DNA from: Orobanche coerulescens
Taxonomy: Eukaryota > Streptophyta > Magnoliopsida > Lamiales > Orobanchaceae
Length of the DNA: 64,000 nt
NCBI GenBank assembly: GCA_033398695.1
Contig: CM065816.1
Coordinates: 129,491,358-129,555,357, forward strand
Direction of reading: 5' to 3'
A program made the translations under genes and the position numbers. Each line of letters starts with the position of its first letter. The first letter of the stretch is position 1. Positions 22,653-33,151 of the stretch are shown here, one piece after another. The notes beneath the pieces are model-generated. The model saw nothing but the letters and a program-made list of their open reading frames with translations. It was not told where the DNA came from and did no database searches.

Positions 22653-22667
22653 GGCTCCAATAGCAAT
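22653..22667 (-). other. Copia A degenerate primer binding site
   Basis: GGCTCCAATAGCAAT on the plus strand resembles GGCTCTGATACCAAT, the complement of the usual initiator-Met site next to a copia LTR. It is degraded, so the call is tentative. Confidence 0.45.
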
Positions 22668-22823
22668 TGTTGAAAATAAAACATAGCGAAAGTGAAGTGG
22701 GAAAAGTTTGAATTAAAGCGTCTTACACATCCACGAGCACAAAATCTATTTAGGCATGCTACTTAATTAACTAATAAGATTAGTAAGCAATTTAAATATT
22801 ATTTATTATTGTAGGTCACAAGT
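22668..22823 (-). repeat. Copia A 5' LTR fragment
   Basis: Begins TGTTGAAAAT next to the primer site and is cut after 156 bases by the S2 LTR. No second copy is in the window to confirm it. Confidence 0.4.
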
Positions 22824-23589
22824 TGTCAGGAATAAGTCTAGGGGGGAGGGGTGAATAAACTTATTCAACTCTTTCCCTGAATCTCAGGTGAGTATCTCAG
22901 CTGTTAAATGTGCAGCTAACAAACCTTAGTTGCAGATGACTAATGCGGAAGCACAGCTGATGACGGTGCAGGTGACTTATGCCCACTATAGTGACTTATG
23001 TCAACTGTAAGATTAAGTTATGAGGAAGACAGTTGACTGCTAAATGGAACAGTAAGAATGAATGCAGCAGATAAGTACGATGAATGCAGTAAAACACACA
23101 AGCACTTATAGTGGTTTCAGAGGTGGGTAATCCTCTACTAGTCCACTTCTCTCCAAACTAGTTGGAGATAAATTCAGTATAACTGTCAACCAATGATAAA
23201 TGTTACAAAGAATTCTCTAGTTACAACAACTTCCAACCAATGGAAACTCGTGGCCGTTGCAACTCCCTTGGCTGCCTTGCACCTCTTGATCGAAAACCCG
23301 TGGATGCCTCAACAACTCGCAAGCTGTCTATCACCTTCCAATCAAGAACCCGTGGATGCGTTTACAACCTCTTTACTTTCAAGGACCTCATTCAAGAAAG
23401 CAACCCCGTACTCAAACTTTTAAGACAAGAGTTTTTGTCTTCTCCAACTTAAGAGCTTCTCAGTATATGAACTTTTGAACTTTGCTCTTCACGATGCTAT
23501 TATTCGCTTTGATAGCTTTGATTGCTTTGATTACTTTGTTCGCTTATAAATGTTGTTCGCATCGTACTTTGCTCAAATCTGTCTTCAGA

Positions 23590-23597
23590 TATTTATA
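23590..23597 (-). promoter_or_regulatory. TATA box of S2 LTR
   Basis: TATAAATA on the minus strand, downstream of the W-box array in element orientation. Confidence 0.5.
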
Positions 23598-23948
23598 GTA
23601 CGAATCTTGAGCTTCTTCATAGCCGTTGCATCTCTTGTAACAAATTTGTCGATTGGAGAGTAGACTTCTTTATTTATTCGTTCATCTCTTTGCACGACTT
23701 GTTTCTTTCTTCAAATATGTCCGTTTGAAGAATATTCCCGTTGCACTGCTATTCTAGATTACTTTATTTGGAAAGTCTTCCAGGCGCCAATCTCTAGGAA
23801 TAAATTATTCCTTAACTTCCGGGAATAATTCACTTTGTCTACTTGAATTTACGTCCGCATGTCTTGCCGTTATTGTTGAATTTTCAACGCTTTGCTGACG
23901 TGTACTGAGATTCCTATCTTATACTCAAACTTGGCTGCAGAATTAGTT

Positions 23949-24312
23949 TGGTCAACCTCATCTGATGTTCTATTTGACTGAAAACCTCGACTGATGAAGT
24001 ACTCGTTTGTAGTCAACCTACAGCTGATGTTTTTTTGACCGAATCTTGCCTGATAACTTGTCTGATGCTATCCCATCTGTGGTCAACCTCAGCTGATGTT
24101 TTGTGTTGACCAGACCTTCTCTGATAATAAGTCGTGTGATGTCAAACTTCTCTAATATACTCTGTTAACCAAAACTCGCACGATATGTCGCCTGATTATA
24201 TCTCGTTTGTGGTCAACCTTCTCTGATCTGTTGAGTTGACCAAAACTCGACTGAAGTAATCTCGCCTGATGATTACTTGTCTGAACCTTGGCTACTATAG
24301 TGTTTTGGTCAA
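23949..24312 (-). promoter_or_regulatory. S2 LTR W-box-like array
   Basis: Eight or nine copies of TTGACC/TTGACT or their complements (GGTCAA, AGTCAA) occur in 365 bases, near 23949, 23974, 24011, 24035, 24081, 24106, 24211, 24236 and 24307. They form imperfect repeats of roughly 75-80 bases in which GGTCAAC and GTTGACC face each other, with CTGATG-like words between. TTGAC[C/T] is the binding core of WRKY factors. The array lies 350 bases or more upstream of the TATA box. Confidence 0.6.
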
Positions 24313-24510
24313 ACCTCTCTGATATTACAATTTACCAAAACTCGACTGATAATCTGTCTATTCTATACTTAGCCGATTTTCTACTAATTAACTTCTGATC
24401 AAACTTAGCCTATTCAATGGCTTATATAAGATACTCATTTAGTTCTTCTTTACAGTGCCAAGTACTTAGTGCAAACATTGTACTTAGTACAATGCCAAGT
24501 ATTCCTAACA

Positions 24511-24535
24511 ATTTCTCCCTATTTTGATGATGGCA
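24511..24535 (-). other. S2 polypurine tract
   Basis: The minus strand reads CATCAAAATAGGGAGAAAT directly before the LTR, the usual Sirevirus type of tract with one interruption. Confidence 0.7.
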
Positions 24536-24752
24536 AAACTTAAGCATTCAAATGTAAATAAGTCTGCACAAAAGTAAGGTTCAAGACAAAAATCAAACTC
24601 AGTCTTTTTGAGACAACTGGTGGTTGTCATTCAAGTTGACTGTTATAAAACTTTTATTGTTACATATTACATTACAGTCCCTGAATGAAAAAATACAAGT
24701 AAAAAATGAAAATTACAAGTAAGCTGTAAATTACAAGTAAATTACAAAAGAT

Positions 24753-26731
24753 TCATCTCCCTCCTCCTCTAGTCCTTGCTGGATGGAGTGCCTTCAAGGG
24801 TTTTGCTCCTATGGGTCTTTTTGTGACTGGAGATAACCCATACTTCTTCCCTACAATATCCGAGGCAAACTGCTGTTGTTCTGGAGATGAAAAGTTGTTT
24901 TCAATGCATATCTTTTTAATTTCTTCATGAAGAGCAATCTCATCTAGTTCTCCATTCATGAGAGTAGGTATTTCCTCAGGTCTGAAGTTTGGAATCATGG
25001 GATATGCATTGAATTCCCTTTCTGCATACTTCTTCAAAATCTCCCAAAGGTTGGGGAAATTCATCTCCACGAAGTTTATGAAAATTTCTTGTGGGGAATA
25101 GTCCTTGTTTTGAAGTATTGCCCAAAGGTAGTACTTCTCTATGAATTGTTTTCTTGCATTTCCCCACATTAGTTCTGCTTCAACAGGTAAGAATTCCTCA
25201 ACATATTGGAGCTTTTTACCTTCTCATTGTAATCGTACAATAGGATCTTGCCTGGTTCTCTTCCTTTTGGATGCAGGTTCTTTAGATGGTGCAGCTGTTT
25301 CTTTTCTCTTCAGGCTTGAGGTTCCTGCCTGAATCAGCGGAAGATCTCGTAGCCTTTTTGTTCTTGCTTCTTTCTCTTCCCCCTTATTCTTATCTTCCCC
25401 CTTTTTGCCAGCATCAATAATAAATGCTAGCTGTTCCTCCACCTTATACATGAAATCAGACATGCCAAGAGGAATTCTTGAACTTGAAGGTGGTGGAGAG
25501 GGTTCCTTCCAGTTGAGAAGGGTGTCCATTTTTGCAATTAGGGATATCAGCTCAGGTTTGACTTCTGTTGCCAGGAGCTCGCAACTGTCTCTTTCACCAT
25601 TCATCTTATCAGCTCAGTGAGGTTTGAAGGCAGCTGAAGTTGGCTTCTGAGCAATAGATTTCTCAGATGAGACTTGCCTGTTTGCTGGCGCTTGATCAGA
25701 TGGAGTTTTTTCAGGGGTACCTGGTTTTTCAGAGTCATCTGCAGGGGACTTTGACTTCTTCGGTGCTGATGACTTCTTTTTAGAGTGACTTTTCCCAGCC
25801 TGTTCCCCCTGATCCCTTTGACCCTCTGATTTCTTAGCTTCAAAAGGCTTAGATGAGCTGAAGGCCTCATCGGTGACTTCTGATCATGGTCCTCATCATC
25901 ATCTTTTCTTCTTACTTCTTCCTTCACTTCCTTCCCCTCATCTTCTTCTTTCTTCTCATCCTCCTTCTCTTTATCTTCTTTCTTTCCAACTTCTTCCTTT
26001 TCACTTTCTTTTTCAACTTCTACAATTGTAATCCCTTTCTTTTCTTTCTCTCCCCCATTTTCCTCCTTCAGGGTTTGACCCTATGCTACACCAATCATGA
26101 CTTCAGAAATGAACTTGTCCATGTTTTGTTTGAAATGACACATGAACTAGTTCTCCTGCATCAGCAACATCACATCTGTCTCCTGACAGAAGTGCATGAT
26201 GAGTTGTTCTATGGCAATGGGGTAATCCGAGGTACACTTTCAACAAATTCTTTCAATTGAGGGAAGGTAAGTGTTTTTAATTCCTTCCTCATAAAAATTG
26301 ACAAAGGAAAATTTGAGGGATTGCTGCTTTACCAGTTTTAGTTGCTCCTTGGTAAGGTTCAGAGGATTGTTCTCCCTGAGGTTGAGAGAGTATCCAGCTT
26401 CTGGTACTTCAAGTGTTTCTTCTGCCTCTTCTTCCTCAGTTATGCTTGTAAGAGTCAAGAGGGGGATCACATCTTCTATCATCTCAGGTGAATGTTATGG
26501 TTCAACTTCAGGTACTACAGGTGTAGGTGAGATGATGCCTCTCTTCCTCTTCTTATGGTTGTTCTTCAACCGGCGCAGGTGATATCATAGTCTGCATCTC
26601 TTCTTCTTGTTTTGTTGAATAGTCCACCAGGCCTTTATGACGTTTGGGGGACTGATCAGGTGAGGATGTGATATGAATAATTTTCTCAGGTGACTTCCTC
26701 TTCAAGAGTTTGGAAAGAGGAATGTTGTCGC
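24753..26731 (-). pseudogene. S2 third ORF, C-terminal part
   Basis: A long lysine-, glutamate- and serine-rich region in several minus-strand frames: 26553-26731, 26240-26482, a charged low-complexity stretch 25601-25930, 25224-25604 and 24753-25169. The last piece has a mixed, foldable composition (NFVEMNFPNLWEILKKY). Its N-terminal part is at 61393-62437 on the other side of copia B. Function is unknown; it occupies the Sirevirus env-like position but shows no obvious membrane segment. Confidence 0.5.
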
Positions 26732-28856
26732 TGTTAGGAATATGCCCTCGAATGCCACTCAGGGGATGAGAGAGTAGGGGCATTGTAGTTGTAATTATGG
26801 AAAAATGAATAAAAAGGAAATACAATTCATTCACTGTTTATTGTATTTCAATTGCATTCTTGACTTGGTAAACATTGAAGTGAATTCCATGTAAATAAAT
26901 CGAACATTCCATTCTCGTTATTGGATAAGAGAAAATGCACTGGAAGTGTTTAAAAGTTTATTTACGTAAATCGTTTGCAAGTCAATAAACTTGAATGGGC
27001 ATTAAGTTTTTTTAAGACTTGTATAACTAATGCTAGGACGTGTGCACGTCTTGATAGCATAGTTATAAGTATATTGGTGGGACTAGTATACTCGAACACG
27101 ACTCATACTCGATTCAGTCACACGGTATTCACTCTCGAAGAGTCGATGACGAATTGAAAGGTTGTGATAGTATACGTGGACCTTTGACTTGAGGGTTTAG
27201 TAGAAGATGTGCCTGTGATGTTTAGTTTGTCATTAGAGTAGTTAGACTCATTTGCTTAATTGCTGAGTCGACCTCGAAGTGCGGACTATACGGGCAGGTA
27301 GCAGTCTTTATTATATGCCAAGAAAGGATTCTATCTCCTGTTAGCGAGCGGGCGAATGTCCTATACGGTTAATGGCAAATAAGATCATAAGTCTTTGGCC
27401 AAAGCATTCTGATATAGTCGTATTAGATACACTATTAATCAGTCGGTCTTGATTTGCATTAACACATGTATAGAGTCTAGTCAACAGTAGGATTTGACTT
27501 TATCGTGACCCAAAGACTTGACCGGGACATCTGATGAAGGGTCTATACGTATATGGTATTCACGACAAAATAGTTCTGGAATGATCCCTTCATTCGTTCT
27601 CAGTCGGGGTTTACAGTGCGGCCCGCTAGGCTGGCTAACTGCTGCCCGCACTCATTGGTTCCTCCCAATGCCGACTGAGACGGACCTATGGAGTCGCGCA
27701 TCAGGAACGTTGATGGATAAATGTGAATTTATTATCTCTCTAATTATATTAGATATTGGATATCTAATTATGATTTATTGGATAAATCAAATGGTGGTCT
27801 TATGAATTAAAATTAAGTTACCGGGTAATTAATTTAATTCATAAATTATATTTCTTAGAGAAATATATTTGTATTTGATATAATTAATTAGATTAATTAA
27901 TTAATATAAATACATTGGTGATTAAACGGAGTTTATTTAACGGAGTCGTTTGACGAACGTCCGGTACACGAGCCGAGTAATTCGGCTCGTTTCTAGGAAA
28001 CTTCCAATGGGCCGGCCCCCTCCCTCACATGGATTGTTATAAATTGCATGTTATGTTGGTTGGGATGTCATTATAATAATGAGATTCCTCTTACATTGTA
28101 GAAAAAGGCGAAATCCCTCGCCCCCAGGGCCCCCACCCCCGGACCGACAGGGATTGGTGGAGGAATTAAATCATGGTGACTCAACGGCCCACTAGGTGGG
28201 AGGAACAGTTCTTGGTGCCCACAAGGAGCTATCCCCCACATTGGAGGGATAAAACTCCCACACTGCGGCTGCCAGGACTCGAACCTGCGTCCTTGTAGCA
28301 ATCTGCCACCCAGGAACCAGTTGAGCTGCCCATGCGGACGAGATTCCTCTTACATTATAATGCATGTTGATGAGTTGTTTTGTGATATATATTTATATCA
28401 AATTCATGAAGAGAACTCTCATAACATTTTCAACTCTCCATATTCCCTTTTCGAGAGCAGCCCTGCCGAGGGCAAGTTTGAGAGAGAGGGAGAAAATTTT
28501 CTCAAGTCATTTTTCATCTTAGAGGTGAAAGAAATTTAAGAAAAAAGAGATATAAATTCCTACGATAACTTCCTAGCCTTGTTCTTGGAGAACGGAGTTA
28601 CGTTGAATTTTTCCAGGTAACTTCCGACGTATGTGAAGTAGAGGCTTCGAAGTTTCGGTGCTTGGAACGAAAGGATTTCGTGTTCGTGACGGGGTTCGTG
28701 ATCATCATCTATTTTTACGAAGATTTATTTCAAAGGCTTCAAGGTATGATTTTTATCCTCGTATTTATTTTTTGTATATACGTTACTTGATCAATCGTGT
28801 TTGGGATTCATTTTTTCTTCCGCTGTGTATTTCGTTTTATTTTCGGAATCCCAACA
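26732..28856 (+). repeat. Copia B left LTR, contains a SINE
   Basis: Starts TGTTAGGAAT and ends ATCCCAACA next to the primer site at 28858. Without the SINE and its duplicated target it is about 1866 bases. It aligns with 56051-56204 plus 59648-61392. Confidence 0.9.
28098..28339 (-). mobile_element. tRNA-derived SINE, 242 bases
   Basis: The minus strand has a pol III box A-like GGGCAGCTCAACTGGTT (28315-28331) and a box B GGTTCGAGTCC (28275-28285) with near-normal spacing, followed by a tRNA-unrelated body ending in a short T-rich tail. It is flanked by a 17-base duplication GAGATTCCTCTTACATT (28081-28097 and 28340-28356). The sibling LTR at about 60872-60888 has a single copy of this target and no SINE, which proves insertion after copia B arrived. 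Confidence 0.85.
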
Positions 28857-28857
28857 G

Positions 28858-28869
28858 TGGTATCGGAGC
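28858..28869 (+). other. Copia B primer binding site, initiator Met tRNA
   Basis: TGGTATCGGAGC starts one base after the left LTR. Confidence 0.85.
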
Positions 28870-30216
28870 GAGGTCAATGTGATACTGTATATACGATTAT
28901 TTGTGCATTTTGAGTGCTTTTGGATAATGTTTATGGTTTAGAATCATGTATGGTATAATCGTAGATTTTTAAATTGTTCGTTGTAGCATCACGTTTTTGG
29001 AAACGAGCCGAAAAACGAAGAAACGGGGCTGTCGTCAGTGGTGCCGGCAGCACTGCCTGGCTGCCTGCCCAGGCTGCCAAGCATGACTCGGCCAGACTGC
29101 CGAGAGGCTGCCATGCCTGCCGATCAGGACTCGGCCAGGCTGCCGAGCATGGCTCGGCCAGACACCCCTCGGGTTTTTGGCCCGATTTTGAACCAGGCCG
29201 CGGGCTGGGCCTAATACCGGATTGTCCGGAACTCCGTTTTAAGTTTATATTTCGTTGTAATTATTTCTCCAAATTTAAATTAGATTTTAATTTGACTAAA
29301 TTAATATTTGGTATATTTTTTATATTAAGGGAAATTAATTAAATGAGAATATTATATTGGCCGAATTACTTCGAACGAAATAAAATGACGATTATTAGTA
29401 TTAATTGGATTAATATATTAATTGATTATTTAATTGTAATACCACTTTATATTAATTGGATTAATATAGTATAAATTGAAAAGATTAATTTTATAGATTA
29501 ATTGGATTAATTTATATTAAAATTAATTGTTTAATTTTGTTGCCGTTACATGTTGTATGGAATCCTTATGTGATGATGATATAGATCGTGGACTTAGTTT
29601 TTAATTGGTTCGATTCGACTGGGTTGTAAAAGCCGTTTTAGCCTATTTATATTTACTAGAAAAATTTGTATATGATACAATTTTTCAATGATGTAATTAT
29701 TATTTTGGGTATGACAAAGACCGAAGACAACCAACCGAGAAGACGAAGAATCGAAGACTGTATTTTTTTTATTGGGTCATTCGCTTGGCCCAGTACTTAG
29801 GAATTAGGTCCATGAGCTATATCTTGGTAGTAACTAGGTTACTATTTTCTGTTTTTAATTTTGAATGATTGACAAACGTACAAACGCGCGTATAAATAAA
29901 TTAATGTGTAAAGTGTAACATTAATCGCGAAATTCTCCCGACAACAAACAGACTAAGTTTGAAAAAGGTTACGAGGTTTCCTACCCTCCATCAAACTCGT
30001 AGAAAATTGATACCCGAGCTGGTGTGCTATGCTTCCGAGTTATCGGGGTAGTACATTTGGTAGAGGTTGAAAAATTCTTGAGTGCATTAGATGCCTTCGG
30101 TTGGTGATAAATTTCGCCCCTAAAAACCTGATAGGTTGTCGGGTGAGATTCAATGGTAAAATTGATAGGTTGCGGAATCTGATGATTGTACTCAGTATGG
30201 AGTCTCTGGGATAGTC
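28870..30216 (+). other. Copia B leader
   Basis: Contains a GC-rich block with CTCGGCCAG/GCTGCCGAG inverted words (29085-29165) and an AT-rich block with repeated ATTAATTGGATTAAT words (29390-29530). No convincing open frame apart from the approach to gag. Confidence 0.5.
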
Positions 30217-30930
30217 TTGGAGGCAGTCATTCCACCGACTCCAATCCGGACCAGCTGTAATCAGGAATATATTGACGTCCATGAAAAATGGGTCAAGGAT
30301 GACATGCTAGTCCGTGGCTTTATGATGGTCTCAATGACAAATGAGCTACAGAGAGCGCACGAGAAAATGACTTATGCTATGCAGATTCTCGCACACTTGA
30401 CCGAACTTTATGAAGAGCACAGTAGGACTGCTAGATATGAGATATCGAAGCAGTTGTTCAGTGCTAGGATGAAAGAAGGGGAGAAAGTTGAAGACCACGT
30501 CCTCAAAATGATCTCTATGATTGAGAGGCTCGAGGTGCTCAACTTTAATATGGATTTATCCCTTCAAATTGATCTCATCCTTCAATCTCCCACTGACACT
30601 TTCACGCAGTTTGTAGTGAATTTCAATTGTAATGAAATTTCATGCACATTAGCTGGGTTAATGAATAAACTGGCGACGGCGCAATCTAACATGAAGACTA
30701 AACCGAAAGAGGCTGCTCTTGTGATTTCTTCTGGGCCTCGGAGGTCCAAGAACAAGAAGAAAATGACCTACGAGCAGTACAAACCCAAGAAAGGGGTGCA
30801 TAAAGGAAAGGGCAAGGCCCGAAAGATTCCAAAGGTAGGCGGTCCAAAACCTACGGACAAATGCCTTGAATACAGTGAGCTAGGCCACTGGTGAAGGACT
30901 TGTCCTAAGATTAATGGCGCATCAGGTACG
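30217..30930 (+). pseudogene. gag: Copia B gag with damaged zinc knuckle
   Basis: An open frame of 225 codons from ATG 30217 to TGA 30892-30894 has copia capsid features (YEISKQLFSARMKEG, EDHVLKMISMIERL) and a basic tail. The knuckle is degenerate (CLEYSELGHW): its second cysteine is replaced by tyrosine, and the stop falls right after GHW, before the last cysteine in the following RTCPK read-through. Some N-terminal capsid sequence upstream of the ATG seems eroded. Confidence 0.8.
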
Positions 30931-30954
30931 GAACTTTTTTGTTTTTGAAACTAA

Positions 30955-31302
30955 TTGTTCCGCTACTATATATTCTGCTTCATGGATTCGGGATTCAGGG
31001 GCCACTCTCACATTTATACTATGAATCAGGAACTGGAACAAAGTAGGAAACTTGAAGCTGGGGAAGTTATGATCACTGTCGGAAGTGGACAAAGTGTCGA
31101 GGCAACCGATATTGGATCAATCCCACTGGGTTTAGAATCCGGTTTTATTTTGACGTTAGATGAAGTACTTGTTTTGCCCAAGGGGCATAAAAATATTGTA
31201 TCCATTCCAATCTTGGACCGAAAAGGATTTTGTTTTTCTTTGGCAATGGTACATGTAAAATTTATTTTCATAATAAATTGGTTGGCGCAGCTACATTGTT
31301 GA
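30955..31302 (+). pseudogene. Copia B protease remnant
   Basis: The frame contains FMDSGFRGHSHIY where copia protease has the D-S-G active site, then LDEVLVLPKGHKNIVSI, a typical segment leading to the GAG-pre-integrase domain. It is closed at 31300-31302. Confidence 0.65.
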
Positions 31303-31379
31303 ATGGTTAATATCATCTGAACATGCAAAATAAAACAGTAGTGAACACTATAACTAGGAAACGTGGCAGGCAAGATACT

Positions 31380-32351
31380 AATCAAGCTCTTTAAGTGGCA
31401 CCTTAGACTTGGTCATGTTTGTCAGACCAAGGTTCAGAAAATGTAGAAAGATGGGCTTTTAAGTCCATTGGGTGTAGAACCCTATCCAACTTGTGAATCT
31501 TGCCTTAGAGGCAAAATGACTAAGTCCCCCTTCACAGGGACTTTTGAAAGGGCTGCCGATAAACTTGGATTGGTACATACCGACGTTTGTGGTGCTTTAT
31601 AAGTGGCCCGAGATGGATATCAATATTTCATAACGTTCACAGATGATCATACTAGGTATGGGATTGTGTACTTAATGAAACATAAATCCGAAGCCTTCAC
31701 TAAATTCAAAGAATTTAAGGCCCTAGTTGAAAAACAGACTGGATGTCATATCAAAGCACTTCGGTCGGACCGAGGTGGCGAATATATGAGCACAGAGTTT
31801 AATGAGTTCCTTAAGGAACGTGGAATAGTTTCACAATTCACGCCTCCAGGAACCCCACAGTTAAATGGTGTTTCAGAAAGGAGAAATCGGACTTTGTTGG
31901 ACATGGTTCGCTCCATGTTAAATTACACTGATTTACCTATTTACCTGTGGGGGTATGCCTTACTAACCGTTGCCTATATCCTTAATAGATGTCCTTCCAA
32001 ATCCGTTCCTATCACCCCGCATGAGATGTGGAAGGGTAAGAAACCAAGCCTTAATCACATAAGGATTTGGGGATGTCCAGTCTATGTCAAGAAGGCCATG
32101 GTGGACAAATTGGAAGCGAGGTCCATCAAACGAAGTTTCATTGGATACCCAAAGGACTCGATGGGTTATCTATTCTACATGCCAGAACACCATAGGGTCG
32201 TTGTGGCATTACAAGCGCACTTCCTTGAGGTTGAGTTCATTCAGGAAGGTGGCTCAGGTAGAAATATCTCTTTGAAAGAGCATAATGAAAGTCCTAAGGA
32301 GACATCTGATCAGGGATCAGGAACCAAACCTATTGTAACACAACCTCCACT
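31380..32351 (+). pseudogene. Copia B integrase, 3' end cut by CACTA
   Basis: KWHLRLGHV and the CXXC of the zinc-binding region are encoded at 31390-31530 with a stop at 31599-31601. From ATG 31603 an open frame carries the catalytic core: the DDHTRYG segment, SDRGGEY and GTPQLNGVSERRNRT, then LWGYALL and the KLEARSIKRSFIGY C-terminal region. The frame runs into the CACTA end at 32352. RT resumes at 54361. Confidence 0.85.
32349..32351. repeat. TSD of CACTA element, left copy (ACT)
   Basis: ACT before the element is repeated at 54358-54360, the three-base duplication typical of CACTA insertion. Confidence 0.85.
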
Positions 32352-32365
32352 CACTACCAAAATCG

Positions 32366-32885
32366 GGGGTTTAGCCGACGACTTTAAGTCATCGGCTAAA
32401 GGTCAATGTCGTCGGCTAAACCCCTTAGTCATCGGCTAAAAAACCGTCGGCCAATATTCGTCGGCCAAGGTTTAGCCGACGACTTTTTTTATGGTCGTTG
32501 GCTAAAGCTTAAGGTTTAGCCGACAACTTTATCCCGTCGGCTAAAGTTTAGCCGACAACTTTTAAGTTCCATCGGCTAAACCTCTACGTTTTAGCCGACC
32601 ACTTCGAAAAAATGTCGTCGGCTAAAGTCTTTTTAAAAAAGCAAATATTTACACTTTAGCCGACGACTTTTTGAAATATCGTCGGCTAAAACATGTTTTT
32701 AAAAAAATAAAATGAACTTTAGCCGACGACATTTTAAAAAATCGTCGACTAAAACATTATAAAAAAAAATATATAACACACTTTAGCCGACGACATTTAA
32801 TATGGGCGTCGGCTAAAACTTTTTTAAAAAAAAATAATAAACTTTAGCCGACGACCTTTACCAAGGTCATCGGCTAAAACCTAAT
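32366..32885. repeat. CACTA left subterminal repeats as serial inverted pairs
   Basis: About 22 copies of TTTAGCCGACGAC or its complement GTCGTCGGCTAAA lie in 520 bases, mostly alternating in orientation with short AT-rich spacers, so that successive hairpins can form. In En/Spm such subterminal motifs bind the TNPA protein; the same role is inferred here. Confidence 0.85.
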
Positions 32886-33151
32886 ATAAAAAAAAAATTA
32901 TTCTGATTTTGGGATCCCAAAACCTGTATTTTTTGCACCTGCAATTTTTATACACCAGCTCCCATTATCAACAACCATCAACGCACAACACATTCAACTA
33001 ATACCATCAATAATATGCCCAACATTATATGCAACACAACGCACAACACATTCAAGAACATAAATTTCATCAACATACTAGTAGCGTCAACAAGACCACT
33101 TACACAATTCTAACACAAATATAAATATACAAGAATACTACAACACAACAA
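32886..33151 (-). other. CACTA 3' flank of second gene
   Basis: AT-rich sequence with repeated CAACAC words; probably the 3' untranslated region of the gene on the minus strand. Nothing else recognised. Confidence 0.4.

Larger units (their letters stand above)
9637..22823 (-). mobile_element. Copia A: old minus-strand Ty1/copia element, split by G1
   Basis: Minus-strand pieces at 9637-12228 (integrase to gag) and 21094-22823 (leader, primer site and part of the 5' LTR) surround G1, whose TSD TTATA shows they were contiguous. RT, RNase H and the 3' LTR are not visible and would lie beyond S1. Stops and frameshifts are frequent. It is the lowest layer of the nest visible here. Confidence 0.65.
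22824..24510 (-). repeat. S2 3' LTR
   Basis: Ends are TGTCAGGAAT and ATTCCTAACA on the plus strand, an imperfect terminal inverted repeat as expected of LTR ends. In minus sense it starts TGTTAGGAAT after the polypurine tract. It has a W-box array (23949-24312) upstream of a TATA box (23590-23597). Confidence 0.75.

Noticed and set aside
28270..28332. A tRNA gene on the minus strand
   Set aside because: Box A and B are present, but the rest extends into a 242-base unit with a 17-base TSD and an empty site in the sibling LTR, so it is a SINE.
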